From: Caldicellulosiruptor saccharolyticus DSM 8903
Lineage (GTDB): Bacteria > Bacillota > Thermoanaerobacteria > Caldicellulosiruptorales > Caldicellulosiruptoraceae
DNA length: 64,000 nt
NCBI RefSeq assembly: GCF_000016545.1
Contig: NC_009437.1
Location: 411,501 to 475,500, forward strand
Reading direction: 5' to 3'
Made by a program: the position numbers and the translations under genes. Below are positions 17,410 through 26,131 of the stretch, in pieces; position 1 is the first letter of the stretch, and the number at the start of each line of letters is the position of its first letter. The notes beneath the pieces are model-generated. The model saw only the letters and a program-made list of their open reading frames with translations, had not been told where the DNA came from and did no database searches.

Positions 17410-17497
17410 TTAACAAAAACAAAAACAAAAAAGAAAAAGAAAAAGAAAAAGAAAAAAGAAAAAGAAAAAGAAAAAAGAAAAAGAAAAAGAAAAAATA
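17410..17497 (+). repeat. A/G microsatellite, (AAAAAG)n
   Basis: Low-complexity tract of about 85 bases made of AAAAAC, AAAAAG and AAAAAAG units directly after the LacI stop codon. A length-variable homopurine tract between regulator and catabolic genes could influence read-through, but nothing shows that it does. Confidence 0.85.
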
Positions 17498-17716
17498 AGG
17501 CTTGTAATTAAGAATTTATTATACTTCTCTCCCACTACTCATTATAACATAGGAAATAAATTAAAGAAAGAGGTGATGCGACAAAAGGAAAATTTTTCGA
17601 AATTGTGTAAAAATATTTTGCTTTGCGAGGAAAAGGCAAAGTACAAGATTCATTTAAACAAGAAAAATACTCAAGTGGGAAGGAATATTATAAGGAAGTG
17701 AAGGAGGCAAGAAAAG

Positions 17717-18688
17717 TTGAAGATTGGTGTTTTTACGGTTCTTTTTCAAGATAAACCATTTGAAGAGATGTTGGAAATAGTAAAACATTACGGATTAGAT
17801 GCTATAGAACTTGGTACAGGGAATTATCCAGGTAATGCTCATTGCAATCCGGACGAGTTATTGGATAGTAACTCAAAGATAACTTCTTTTAAAAGAACTA
17901 TAGAAAGCAAAGGACTATTTATAAGTGCCTTGAGTTGTCATGGCAATCCTCTTCACCCTCAGAAGGAAGTTGCTAGAAAATTTCATGAGGTGTGGCGTAA
18001 GACAGTATTATTAGCAGAGAAATTAGGAGTTGAGTGTATTAATGTATTTTCAGGATGTCCTGGAGATTCAGAAAACTCATTATATCCCAACTGGGTTACA
18101 TGTGCGTGGCCCCCTGATTACTTAGAAATTTTAAGATGGCAATGGGAAACCAAGTTAATTCCTTATTGGAAAGAAGAAAGAGAGTTTGCTGTAAAACATG
18201 GTGTGCGAAAAATAGCTTTTGAGATGCATCCGGGTTTTATGGTTTACAATCCAGAGACTTTATTGAAACTTAGAAACATAGTAGGGGAAGAGATAGGAGC
18301 GAACTTCGATCCCAGTCATTTGATATGGCAAGGGATTGATCCAGTTGAGGCAATTAAAGTATTAGGTAGAGAGAAAGCTATTTTCCATGTCCATGCTAAA
18401 GACACTTATTTAGATATTAGCAATATAAAAGTAAATGGGGTATTGGACACTAAGCCATATGACCAAGTAATCAATCGTTCTTGGACTTTCAGGAGTGTAG
18501 GCTATGGGATAGATGAAAAAATGTGGAAGGATATCGTGAGTACATTAAGAGTAGTAGGTTATGATTATGTTCTCAGTATCGAGCATGAGGATTGTCTTGC
18601 ATCGGTGGAAGAGGGTTTCTCTAAAGCAGTGAATTTTCTAAAAAACTGTGTGTTTTATGAGCCTGCAGGTCAAATGTGGTGGGTGTAA
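17717..18688 (+). CDS. sugar phosphate isomerase/epimerase (xylose-isomerase-like TIM barrel)
   Basis: 323-aa TIM-barrel protein of the AP-endonuclease-2/xylose-isomerase-like group, which moves carbonyls or epimerises sugars with a bound divalent metal. Likely metal ligands sit at the ends of barrel strands: E169 (AFEMHPG), D198 (ANFDPSH), H226 (FHVHAKD) and E289 (SIEHED). No membrane or signal sequence. The start is TTG 17717, nine bases after AAGGAGG. It is longer than the second isomerase of this island (278 aa) and not closely similar to it, so the two probably act at different steps. The first gene after the repressor, it is followed by the binding-protein gene. Confidence 0.82.
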   Translation: MKIGVFTVLFQDKPFEEMLEIVKHYGLDAIELGTGNYPGNAHCNPDELLDSNSKITSFKRTIESKGLFISALSCHGNPLHPQKEVARKFHEVWRKTVLLAEKLGVECINVFSGCPGDSENSLYPNWVTCAWPPDYLEILRWQWETKLIPYWKEEREFAVKHGVRKIAFEMHPGFMVYNPETLLKLRNIVGEEIGANFDPSHLIWQGIDPVEAIKVLGREKAIFHVHAKDTYLDISNIKVNGVLDTKPYDQVINRSWTFRSVGYGIDEKMWKDIVSTLRVVGYDYVLSIEHEDCLASVEEGFSKAVNFLKNCVFYEPAGQMWWV

Positions 18689-18748
18689 CCTTGGGAGTTA
18701 AGTAAAATTTGGATGATAGTGATGTTTTTACAAAACATAATAAGCTAA

Positions 18749-18789
18749 AAGGCTTTTCTTCTGGCTGTAATGCCAAGAAGGGAAGCCTT
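18749..18789 (+). other. mRNA hairpin upstream of the binding-protein gene
   Basis: Long imperfect stem: AAGGCTT pairs with AAGCCTT, TTCTT with AAGAA and GGC with GCC around a six-base loop. No U-run follows, so it is unlikely to be a terminator; a 5' mRNA stabiliser or processing site fits, since binding proteins are normally made in excess of their transporter. Confidence 0.5.
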
Positions 18790-18826
18790 GAAAATAAAAA
18801 TAAATCTCAAAAAAGGAGGAGAAAAA

Positions 18827-20092
18827 ATGGCAAAAGGGAAGGGTATCTTTAAAATTATATGTGTTGTTTTGAGTGTAATTTTAGTGCTCAGTTTTATTGC
18901 TTACCTACCTCTCATAAAACAAGTAGATGCTGCTTCAGCTAAGAAAGGATTGAGAAAACTTACCCAGCAGGATGTATTAAGTATATTCAAACCAGGAGTA
19001 TATGGGATCTACAAGGACAAGACTATGAAAGTAGCAGTAAAAGCTGTAGGACCAGAGGCTGTCCAGTTGACTGAAGCAGAAAAACAAAAAATTAGAAAAA
19101 TGAGGCTAAAAATTGCGGTTGAAACCAATCATATGGATGACCCTTTCAAATGGCAGCTAGGAGGGCTTAAAGAAGTATGTAAAGATTTAAACATAACATT
19201 GAAAGACGTATGGATGGCTCCAAATACAACTAGTGCGGCTCAAGTGGCAGATTATGAAAGAATAGAGAGAATAGCTCAAAACTATGATGCAATTTTTACT
19301 CTTCCAATGGATGTTGCGGCGTCAAGTGAAATTCTGAAGAAGATAATGAAAAAGACCCATATGGTTTTCTTATGTAGTGCTCCGTTTGGAGTAGATTGGA
19401 AGAATAATCATAACTTCGTGGGTGTAGTAGATGCTGATGGTTATTTAGCAGGAGTATATTCTGCTGAAGCTGCGATCAGAATATTAAATGGTACAGGAAA
19501 ACTGGGAGTTGTGGGTTTTGTTGGTGGTAGAGAAGGAACATTCCATACAGTATACGAAAGATACAGAGGATGGAATGATGTGTTTAAAAAACACCCTGAA
19601 GTTAAAATAGTACAAAAGTGGTTTGATGATCCGGCAAAAGCAGGAGAGGTAGTTTCTAGTATGTTAGCAGCAAATCCAGATATAAAAGTGTTACTTATAG
19701 ATTGGGCGAATCCCCCGGCAAACCAAGCTGAAACAATATTCAGACAACGTGGACTGAAACCGTGGAAAGATATTGTAATGGTTACCATAGACCTTGATAA
19801 TACTGTTGTTGTTCCAATGGCGAAAAGTGGTCCAAATAATAACTATACTGCAGCGTTTGTTACTCAAACATGGTACAATGTCGGGAAATTGTGGGGGTTG
19901 ATATTTGCAAAGCATATGTTATATGGTAATAAAGCTCCTAAATATGTAGTAAGTCCTCCATTACCTATCACTGTATGGAATAACTTGAAAACTCACTATA
20001 TAAAAGCTGTTCCCGCAGATTACCCAATACCACCAGAAGTGAAAAGATTAACTAATCAGTGGCCTTTGGGTGTAAAGGACCAATGGAAATGA
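18827..20092 (+). CDS. sugar ABC transporter substrate-binding protein (RbsB-like)
   Basis: 421-aa secreted solute-binding protein of the type-1 (ribose/galactose) class. An N-terminal hydrophobic segment (IICVVLSVILVLSFIAYLPL) after a Lys-rich start is the export signal; no lipobox cysteine follows, which is unusual for a Firmicute binding protein, so it may remain anchored by the signal segment or be released after QVDAAS. The mature part has the two-lobed pattern (AVETNHMDDPFKWQLGGL, YDAIFTLPMDVAAS, GVVDADGYLAGVY, VMVTIDLDNTVV). It is about 100 residues longer than RbsB. AAAAGGAGG decides ATG 18827. Hairpins on both sides of the gene suggest raised transcript stability. The ligand is unknown. 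Confidence 0.88.
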   Translation: MAKGKGIFKIICVVLSVILVLSFIAYLPLIKQVDAASAKKGLRKLTQQDVLSIFKPGVYGIYKDKTMKVAVKAVGPEAVQLTEAEKQKIRKMRLKIAVETNHMDDPFKWQLGGLKEVCKDLNITLKDVWMAPNTTSAAQVADYERIERIAQNYDAIFTLPMDVAASSEILKKIMKKTHMVFLCSAPFGVDWKNNHNFVGVVDADGYLAGVYSAEAAIRILNGTGKLGVVGFVGGREGTFHTVYERYRGWNDVFKKHPEVKIVQKWFDDPAKAGEVVSSMLAANPDIKVLLIDWANPPANQAETIFRQRGLKPWKDIVMVTIDLDNTVVVPMAKSGPNNNYTAAFVTQTWYNVGKLWGLIFAKHMLYGNKAPKYVVSPPLPITVWNNLKTHYIKAVPADYPIPPEVKRLTNQWPLGVKDQWK

Positions 20093-20100
20093 GATTGGTT

Positions 20101-20142
20101 GGTAATTAGAGGGAAGGGAAGCAATCCCTCCCTCTAATTACC
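20101..20142 (+). other. strong intercistronic hairpin after the binding-protein gene
   Basis: GGTAATTAGAGGGA pairs perfectly over 14 bp with TCCCTCTAATTACC, with a short inner GGGA/TCCC stem. No U-run follows. This is the usual position of a 3' stabilising hairpin or partial terminator that keeps binding-protein mRNA above that of the ATPase and permeases. Confidence 0.6.
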
Positions 20143-20300
20143 ACTGATGGATTTGAAAACTTGTTTTTTAAAGAACTAGAAATGAATAAATTGAAAGATA
20201 AAAAAGGAAGAGCAAATGAGTTAACGAAATTAAAAGAGTAATTCATTATCTTGTAATACAGATGTTTATATAAAGATAATGGGAGGGTTACATTTTTGGG

Positions 20301-21809
20301 ATGAGTTTTCAAACAGGAGACATTTTAATTAAAGCAGAGGGAATTTGTAAACAATTTGGAGCTGTAAAGGCATTGGAAGATGTTTCATTTACTCTTCGTA
20401 GGGGAGAAATCATGGGGTTAGCAGGACATAATGGAGCAGGTAAAAGTGTTCTTATTAAAATAATGGGTGGTGTATATCAACCAGATAGAGGGAGAATTTG
20501 GTTTAACGGCGAAGAAGTAAAGCTACATTCTCCAAGAGATGCTCAGGAAAGAGGTTATTATATTGTTCCACAAGAGTTAACGGTAGCTAGACAGTTAAGT
20601 GTTGCAGATAATATTTTTATAGGCAGAGACGAGTTTGCGTCGAAGTATAGTGGAATAGTAAACAAAAAGTACATATATGAAAAAGCTGCTCAACTGCTTA
20701 GGGAATTTTTTAATATTGATGTAGATCCAACAGTTCCAGTTGGAGAATTAGATACAGTGACTCAGCGACTAATTCAAGTAGTAAGATGTCTTAGTGCAGG
20801 AGCTAAAGTTATAGTGTTTGACGAGACAACAGCAGGATTGTCACAGAGAGAAAGAGATAAGTTATTTCAACATATAAGAATATTAGCAGAGAAAGGGATT
20901 GGTATCATATTTATTTCCCATATATTGTCTGAAATAATGGAAATGTGTGACAGAGTTACTGTGCTTAGAGAAGGAAAGGTAATAGGGATAGAAGAAGTTC
21001 AAAATCTCACTATACCGAAACTTATAGAGATGATAGCGGGAAGAGAAGTAAGAACAAATACATGTGAAAAAGTATTTCCAGCAGAAGAAGTGATATTGTC
21101 GGTGGAGGGGTTATCTACTAAAAATAAAAGGTTATCTAACATTAGTTTTCAGATAAAAAAAGGAGAGATTGTGGGGATTTATGGATTGAGGGATCAAGGA
21201 CAAACTCTTCTGTTAGAAACTATATTTGGAGCTTATAAAAGGACAACAGGGGAGATAAAACTAGAGGGGAAAAAAGTCAAGATCAAATCACCTGTAGATG
21301 CATTGCGACAAGGAATTGTTTATGTGCCTAACAGAGGAATAAAAACAGTTTTTCCGTTTAAGTCAGTAGTTGAAAATCTTATTCTTCAGTTCTCAAATTT
21401 TAAGGAAAGTGGAATATTTATAAGAGAAAGAACTGAAAAGCTTTTTGTGGAAGAAATAGTAAGAAAATTCACTGTAAGGGGATATTTATCAATTGATGAA
21501 AAATTAAGTAGTCTTAGTGGTGGAAATATGCAGAAAGTATTAATTGCAAGAGCAATGATATTGAGACCAAAACTGCTCATGTTAATAGAACCTACAGAAG
21601 GTATAGATATTGGAGCTAAACAAGAAGTTAAAGAATTGATATTACAGGCTGCAAAGGAAGGCACAGCAGTAATAATTGTAACTAGTGAAATTGATGACAT
21701 TATTGAACTATGTAACAGAGTTATTGTTATAAGAGATGGGAAAATACGTAATATAATGGAAGCCAATGAGGAAAATAGAAGGGCTATAATCGAAGAAAGT
21801 ATAGCTTGA
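20301..21809 (+). CDS. sugar ABC transporter ATP-binding protein (RbsA/MglA type)
   Basis: 502-aa protein with two tandem ATPase domains that powers the RbsC-like permeases. Domain 1: Walker A GHNGAGKS, Walker B VIVFDETTAGLS with DETT instead of the usual DEPT, and a degenerate signature (TVTQRLIQVVRCL). Domain 2: Walker A is replaced by GLRDQGQT without lysine, but the signature LSGGNMQKVLIARA is perfect and Walker B is LLMLIEPTEGID. A weak second Walker A is normal for this family; here both sites are unusually altered, leaving one composite site from Walker A of domain 1 and signature of domain 2. GGGAGG precedes ATG 20301 at a slightly long distance. Confidence 0.9.
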   Translation: MSFQTGDILIKAEGICKQFGAVKALEDVSFTLRRGEIMGLAGHNGAGKSVLIKIMGGVYQPDRGRIWFNGEEVKLHSPRDAQERGYYIVPQELTVARQLSVADNIFIGRDEFASKYSGIVNKKYIYEKAAQLLREFFNIDVDPTVPVGELDTVTQRLIQVVRCLSAGAKVIVFDETTAGLSQRERDKLFQHIRILAEKGIGIIFISHILSEIMEMCDRVTVLREGKVIGIEEVQNLTIPKLIEMIAGREVRTNTCEKVFPAEEVILSVEGLSTKNKRLSNISFQIKKGEIVGIYGLRDQGQTLLLETIFGAYKRTTGEIKLEGKKVKIKSPVDALRQGIVYVPNRGIKTVFPFKSVVENLILQFSNFKESGIFIRERTEKLFVEEIVRKFTVRGYLSIDEKLSSLSGGNMQKVLIARAMILRPKLLMLIEPTEGIDIGAKQEVKELILQAAKEGTAVIIVTSEIDDIIELCNRVIVIRDGKIRNIMEANEENRRAIIEESIA

Positions 21810-21857
21810 ACCTAAAGAATGTTGAGCTATATTGCAAAAGGAGGTCGTCAGGAAATA

Positions 21858-22829
21858 ATGGAATCGATCTATGGTTATGTAAAATATATAGAAAAATTAA
21901 AAAATTTAGTAATTTACATTACAATGGTAATTATGATAATACTTTTTTCAATTTTTGTTCCAGGTTTTTTATCTTTAGATGGAATAATAACATTATTAAC
22001 GACAATGGCAATTGTTTGTATTTTGGGAATAGGTGTTACATTTGTATTAACAGTGGGTGAGATTGATATTTCGACAGGAGCTTTAATGTCAGTACCTAGT
22101 GTTGTGGTAGCAGTGCTTTTAAAAAATGGTGTTTCGTTATTTATAGCTTTGATGCTAGCACTTTTATCCGCTTTGTTGATAGGATACCTTAACGGTGTGG
22201 TTACTACAAAAATAGGAATACCTAGTTTTATTACTACTTTAGGAACTAGCGGAATAGCAATGGGTTTGTCAAGAATTATAAGTGGAAATACTCCTGTTTC
22301 AGTAGAAGATAAGTTCATTTTAAGTTTGTTTGGAAAAGACCTATTAGGATTACCTAAAATAATATTATGGATGATTTTGCTAACTATAATTGGATACTTT
22401 CTACTTCATAAGACTAGATTTGGTCGGAATTTGCATTGCGTAGGAGATAATCGAGAAGCGGCTTATTTGTATGGTATTAATGTGAAGAGGACAATTATTT
22501 TGGCATTTGTAGTTTGTTCAATCTACGTGTTTTTTGCAGGGATGTTAATGATAGGAAAAACTTCCTTTGCAACTCCAGGTGAAGGAGAATCATTAGTGTT
22601 AGATGCAATTGTTGCTCCTGTAATTGGAGGAACTTCTATTCGAGGTGGTAAGGGAAGCATAATTGGAACTTTTATAGGAGCTCTCTTTCTGGCGATTGTA
22701 TCAAGTGGTCTATTTTATCTTGCGTTTCCATCATGGACAACAAACATATTAATTGGCACTATCATCATAATTGTACTGACAATTAGTAGCTTAATTGACA
22801 AATGGCAAAAAGAAATGGAATGTAAATAA
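21858..22829 (+). CDS. sugar ABC transporter permease (RbsC-like), first
   Basis: 323-aa integral membrane protein of the BPD_transp_2 family with eight to ten hydrophobic segments. Family blocks include GIGVTFVLTVGEIDISTGALMS, the RbsC hallmark in which a ligand-facing loop reads GEIDIS, and GGTSIRGGKGSIIGTFIGAL near the end. ATG 21858 is preceded by AGGA and an upstream AAAGGAGG; the frame stays open to 21819 but those residues overlap the ribosome binding site. A second, similar permease follows after about 90 bases, so the channel is probably a heterodimer of the two with the ATPase just upstream. Confidence 0.9.
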   Translation: MESIYGYVKYIEKLKNLVIYITMVIMIILFSIFVPGFLSLDGIITLLTTMAIVCILGIGVTFVLTVGEIDISTGALMSVPSVVVAVLLKNGVSLFIALMLALLSALLIGYLNGVVTTKIGIPSFITTLGTSGIAMGLSRIISGNTPVSVEDKFILSLFGKDLLGLPKIILWMILLTIIGYFLLHKTRFGRNLHCVGDNREAAYLYGINVKRTIILAFVVCSIYVFFAGMLMIGKTSFATPGEGESLVLDAIVAPVIGGTSIRGGKGSIIGTFIGALFLAIVSSGLFYLAFPSWTTNILIGTIIIIVLTISSLIDKWQKEMECK

Positions 22830-22922
22830 TGTCAATATTGTAATTTTTAAGATGAACAAGAATATATTGTTTTACTTTGAAATATTTCAAAAGAAATGAT
22901 AAGCCGTTAAGGAGGGATCTTG

Positions 22923-23882
22923 GTGAATGCTAGTGAGCAAGTTAATAAACAAAGAAGAAATCTCTGGTTAGTATCACAAGAAAGCTTGTTAGTATATATT
23001 ACACTCATTTTCTTCCTTATATTCTCGGTTGTAGCAAAGGGTTTTTTTACATTAGAGAATATTTTAACCATATTACGATCTATGTCAATTATTACTGTAT
23101 TAGGAATAGGTATTTCTTTTGTTATTACTGCGGGAGAAATTGATTTGTCAATAAGTGCGGTACCTGCCTTAAGTGGGGCTGTCTTAGCTATCCTTCTGGA
23201 AAAAGGTTTTAATATAATTTTAGCCTTGCTGGCAGCAATAGTAATAGCAATTATATGCGGTTTAGTAAATGGGATAATAGTTGCTAATACTGGTTTGCCA
23301 AGTATAATAGTTACACTTGCAACAAGTATGATAGCAAGTGGTATTACATATATAGTAACCAAACAGGCACCAATAGTCATCACTAATCAAGGGTTTTTGA
23401 ATATATTTGGAGGAAATATATTTGGTTTCCCGGTTATGGTACTATGGATGCTGTTGGCTTCAATAATAGGATACATTCTTTTGCATAAAACCAAAATTGG
23501 GAGAAATATTGCTTTTATTGGAGAAAACAAAGTAGCATCGTACTATGCAGGAATTAAAGTAGATATTGTACTTGTTAGTGCATTTGTTGTATGTGCACTT
23601 TATTCGTGGCTGGGAGGTATGCTGGGAGTTGCTCAAGCTTCAAATGCAGCACCATGGATGCTTTCAAATGACATGATGACTGCAATTGCAGCAACAATAA
23701 TCGGAGGGACATCATTTACTGGTGGAAAAGGAAATATTGGCGGAACAATCATTGGGGCGTTCTTCCTTACAATGTTATCAAATGGATTCTTGATTTTTGG
23801 TATTGAACAATGGGTATTGTATTTAGTGAATGGAACTGTTATTCTTATAGCTTTGACAGCACAGTATTTACGTCGTAAATAA
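22923..23882 (+). CDS. sugar ABC transporter permease (RbsC-like), second
   Basis: 319-aa membrane protein homologous to the first permease across its length (GIGISFVITAGEIDLSISAVPA, IGGTSFTGGKGNIGGTIIGA). GTG 22923 is used because GGAGGG lies six bases upstream; TTG 22920 would be too close. Together with the binding protein, dual-domain ATPase and first permease it completes a CUT2-type sugar importer. Two distinct permeases next to one ATPase are the minority arrangement; most CUT2 systems use a homodimer. Confidence 0.9.
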   Translation: MNASEQVNKQRRNLWLVSQESLLVYITLIFFLIFSVVAKGFFTLENILTILRSMSIITVLGIGISFVITAGEIDLSISAVPALSGAVLAILLEKGFNIILALLAAIVIAIICGLVNGIIVANTGLPSIIVTLATSMIASGITYIVTKQAPIVITNQGFLNIFGGNIFGFPVMVLWMLLASIIGYILLHKTKIGRNIAFIGENKVASYYAGIKVDIVLVSAFVVCALYSWLGGMLGVAQASNAAPWMLSNDMMTAIAATIIGGTSFTGGKGNIGGTIIGAFFLTMLSNGFLIFGIEQWVLYLVNGTVILIALTAQYLRRK

Positions 23883-23984
23883 ATATGGTTGCTTGAATAG
23901 AGAGATGAATAACCAAATATCACAATTTTGTTATACCCGGGAAAGATTAGTTGAAAATAAAGATATAAATATTCAAAGATTGTG

Positions 23985-24022
23985 AAGCAGAGCTTTTGAT
24001 CTTAAATTATAAAGCTCTGCTT
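23985..24022 (+). other. hairpin between permease and dehydrogenase genes
   Basis: AAGCAGAGCTTT and AAAGCTCTGCTT form a perfect 12-bp stem with a 14-base loop. TTTAAC follows rather than a U-run, so a full terminator is doubtful; it may separate transport from catabolic gene expression. Confidence 0.55.
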
Positions 24023-24085
24023 TAACAAACATAAATTTGACTGGTCCAGAAATTTCTAAAAAACTAAACGGAGGTGTAATTTGAT

Positions 24086-25120
24086 ATGGATAAGATGTTT
24101 GGGGTTGTTTTCCCAGGTGACAAAAAGGTAGAGGTAAGGGAGTTTCCTATTCCAAAACCTAAAGATGGCGAAGTGCTTGTAAAAATTAAAGCTTCGGCAA
24201 TTTGTCGTAGTGATATGAGTCTTTACTATGGGAATCCAGTGGTAGGCGGAGAAATTGCTAAAAGTGGTTCGATAATACCAGGTCATGAACCAGCAGGTGA
24301 AATTGTTGAAGTAGGAAAAGGTGTAACTAATGTAAAGCCAGGCGATAGAGTAGCTATTTATTTAGCAGTAAGTTGTGGCGAATGTCTCTATTGCAAAAGT
24401 GGATACAAAATGATGTGTAAGCAATTTAAGTGTATTGGGTTTGATTTGCACGGAGGAGATGCCGAATATATGGTTGTTCCTGCCGAAAATTGTATGAAGA
24501 TTCCTGATGAAATGAGCTATATTACTGCCGCAGTTTCCACAGATGCAATCGGTACACTTTATCATGCACAAAAAAGAATGGGGATTAGTGGACGTGATAT
24601 AGTTGCTATATATGGAATAGGTCCCATGGGAGCTGCTGGGATACTGGTTGCGAAGGGGTTAGGGGCAACTGTAATCGCAGTTGATACAATTGATAAGCGA
24701 TTAGATTGGGCTAAAGAGTTAGGAGCTGATTATGTGATAAATAGTCAGTCAACTGACGCTGTACAAGAAATACTGAAAATTACTGGAGATGGAGCAGATG
24801 CTGCAATTGATTGCTCAGGTAATCCTAATGCAGAGAATAATGCTCTAAATTGTGTTAGACCTCATGGGAGAGTTGCATTTATAGGAGAGAACTCTAAAAC
24901 AACAATAGATCCGAGTAACCAATTTATACGAAAACAAATAAGTTTGATTGGATCTTGGTATTTTCCAATATGGGAATATGAAGAGATAGCTAACTTTATA
25001 ATTAGAAAAAAAATACCTGCAGAAAAATTAGTTACCCATACCTTCAAACTTAAGGATGCTGAAACTGCATTTGGATTGTTTGACAATAAAGAAACAGGTA
25101 AAGTGGTATTCGTGGAATAA
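24086..25120 (+). CDS. zinc-dependent medium-chain dehydrogenase (sorbitol/L-iditol DH-like)
   Basis: 344-aa NAD(P)-dependent alcohol dehydrogenase of the MDR superfamily. Catalytic zinc ligands are C40 (AICRSD), H67 and E68 (GHEPAGE). The structural zinc site is complete: C97, C100, C103 and C111 (SCGECLYCKSGYKMMC). The Rossmann motif is GIGPMGAAG, and VIAVDTIDKRLDWAKELGAD follows with an Asp at the end of the second strand, which usually favours NAD over NADP. GGAGGTG precedes the ATG. It likely oxidises a sugar alcohol or cyclitol imported by the upstream transporter; the position before a TIM-barrel isomerase and a Gfo/Idh/MocA enzyme supports an oxidation-isomerisation route. Confidence 0.88.
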   Translation: MDKMFGVVFPGDKKVEVREFPIPKPKDGEVLVKIKASAICRSDMSLYYGNPVVGGEIAKSGSIIPGHEPAGEIVEVGKGVTNVKPGDRVAIYLAVSCGECLYCKSGYKMMCKQFKCIGFDLHGGDAEYMVVPAENCMKIPDEMSYITAAVSTDAIGTLYHAQKRMGISGRDIVAIYGIGPMGAAGILVAKGLGATVIAVDTIDKRLDWAKELGADYVINSQSTDAVQEILKITGDGADAAIDCSGNPNAENNALNCVRPHGRVAFIGENSKTTIDPSNQFIRKQISLIGSWYFPIWEYEEIANFIIRKKIPAEKLVTHTFKLKDAETAFGLFDNKETGKVVFVE

Positions 25121-25186
25121 AAGGAATAATAGATATATAATTTGCGATTTCTGAAATTCCCAAAATAATAGAGGAGGTAGATAAAA

Positions 25187-26023
25187 ATGAAATATTCTTT
25201 TAATACATGGTGTTATAGTAGTTTCCCAACATGGGTTCCAGCATATCCTTTAGAAGAGGTTATAAAGAGGCTCAGCAGAATTGGTTATGATGGTATTGAA
25301 ATTGGGTGTGCTGCTCCCCACGCATGGCCGTATTATCTGAGTGAAGAAAAGCGAATGAAAATAAAGAAAATTTTGGAAGCAAATAATATTAAAGTTTCTT
25401 CTATGTTACCTGCACCTGGTGGTGGACCGGGTGCAAATCCTGCTTCACCAATAGAAGAAGAAAGAAAGTGGACTGTTCAACATTATAAAGATGTAATAGA
25501 CCTGGCTAGTGAATGGGGAGCTCCAACAATAATTTATGTTGCAGGATGGGTAATATATGGAACATCACGAAAAGACGCTTGGAAGTACAGTTTAGAAAGT
25601 TTAATAGAAATTGCGGAATATGCAAAATCAAAAAATATAACAGTATGTGTAGAACCTACTTCAGCAGATAGCAATTTGGTGGAAACTGCTGATGATGCTC
25701 TACTTATGATGGAGCAAACTGGTTTGCCAAATGTAAAAGTTATGTTTGATACTTTTCATGTTCTGTACCGCAATGAGGTTCCTTCAGATTATATCTATAA
25801 AATGGGTAAAAACCTTAAACATATTCATATTTCTGATCACAATAGACTTGCTCCAGGCCAAGGTGGAATGGACTTCCTGCCAGTATTACAAGCATTAAAA
25901 GATGTGGGGTATGATGGATATGTAACCATGGAAGTAGGCTTTAATTCAAGATCTGTTCATCCTGATTCCATTGCTCGATATTCGCTTGAATATCTTAAAA
26001 ATTTGGAAAAACAATTGAAATAG
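25187..26023 (+). CDS. sugar epimerase/isomerase (psicose-3-epimerase-like TIM barrel)
   Basis: 278-aa TIM-barrel enzyme resembling ketose 3-epimerases and inosose isomerases (IolE/IolI, fructoselysine 3-epimerase). Four predicted metal ligands fall at the expected places: E156 (CVEPTS), D188 (MFDTFH), H214 (HIHISD) and E249 (TMEVGF); the two glutamates would act as acid/base in 3-epimerisation. Length is typical. GGAGG lies nine bases before the ATG. A strong terminator-like hairpin ends the transcript seven bases after the stop codon, so this closes the transport-dehydrogenase-isomerase unit. Confidence 0.84.
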   Translation: MKYSFNTWCYSSFPTWVPAYPLEEVIKRLSRIGYDGIEIGCAAPHAWPYYLSEEKRMKIKKILEANNIKVSSMLPAPGGGPGANPASPIEEERKWTVQHYKDVIDLASEWGAPTIIYVAGWVIYGTSRKDAWKYSLESLIEIAEYAKSKNITVCVEPTSADSNLVETADDALLMMEQTGLPNVKVMFDTFHVLYRNEVPSDYIYKMGKNLKHIHISDHNRLAPGQGGMDFLPVLQALKDVGYDGYVTMEVGFNSRSVHPDSIARYSLEYLKNLEKQLK

Positions 26024-26029
26024 GTATTT

Positions 26030-26072
26030 GAACAAGTGGCAGTACTCTTTCTGAGAGTACTGTCACTTGTTC
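26030..26072 (+). terminator. hairpin terminator after the isomerase gene
   Basis: GAACAAGTG-CAGTACTC pairs with GAGTACTG-CACTTGTTC (one G/T mismatch inside, five-base loop), an 18-bp stem. The downstream T-run is short (AATTTTTG eleven or so bases later), so termination may be partial. Confidence 0.6.
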
Positions 26073-26131
26073 ATGCCAAATAATTAATTTTTGTTACTAT
26101 GACATCAGGAAGAGGGAGGGTAGCACAAAAA

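Noticed and set aside
17410-17497. Repeated AAAAAG units considered as a CRISPR or tandem-repeat array
   Set aside because: Units are 6-7 bases without spacers; simple low-complexity DNA.
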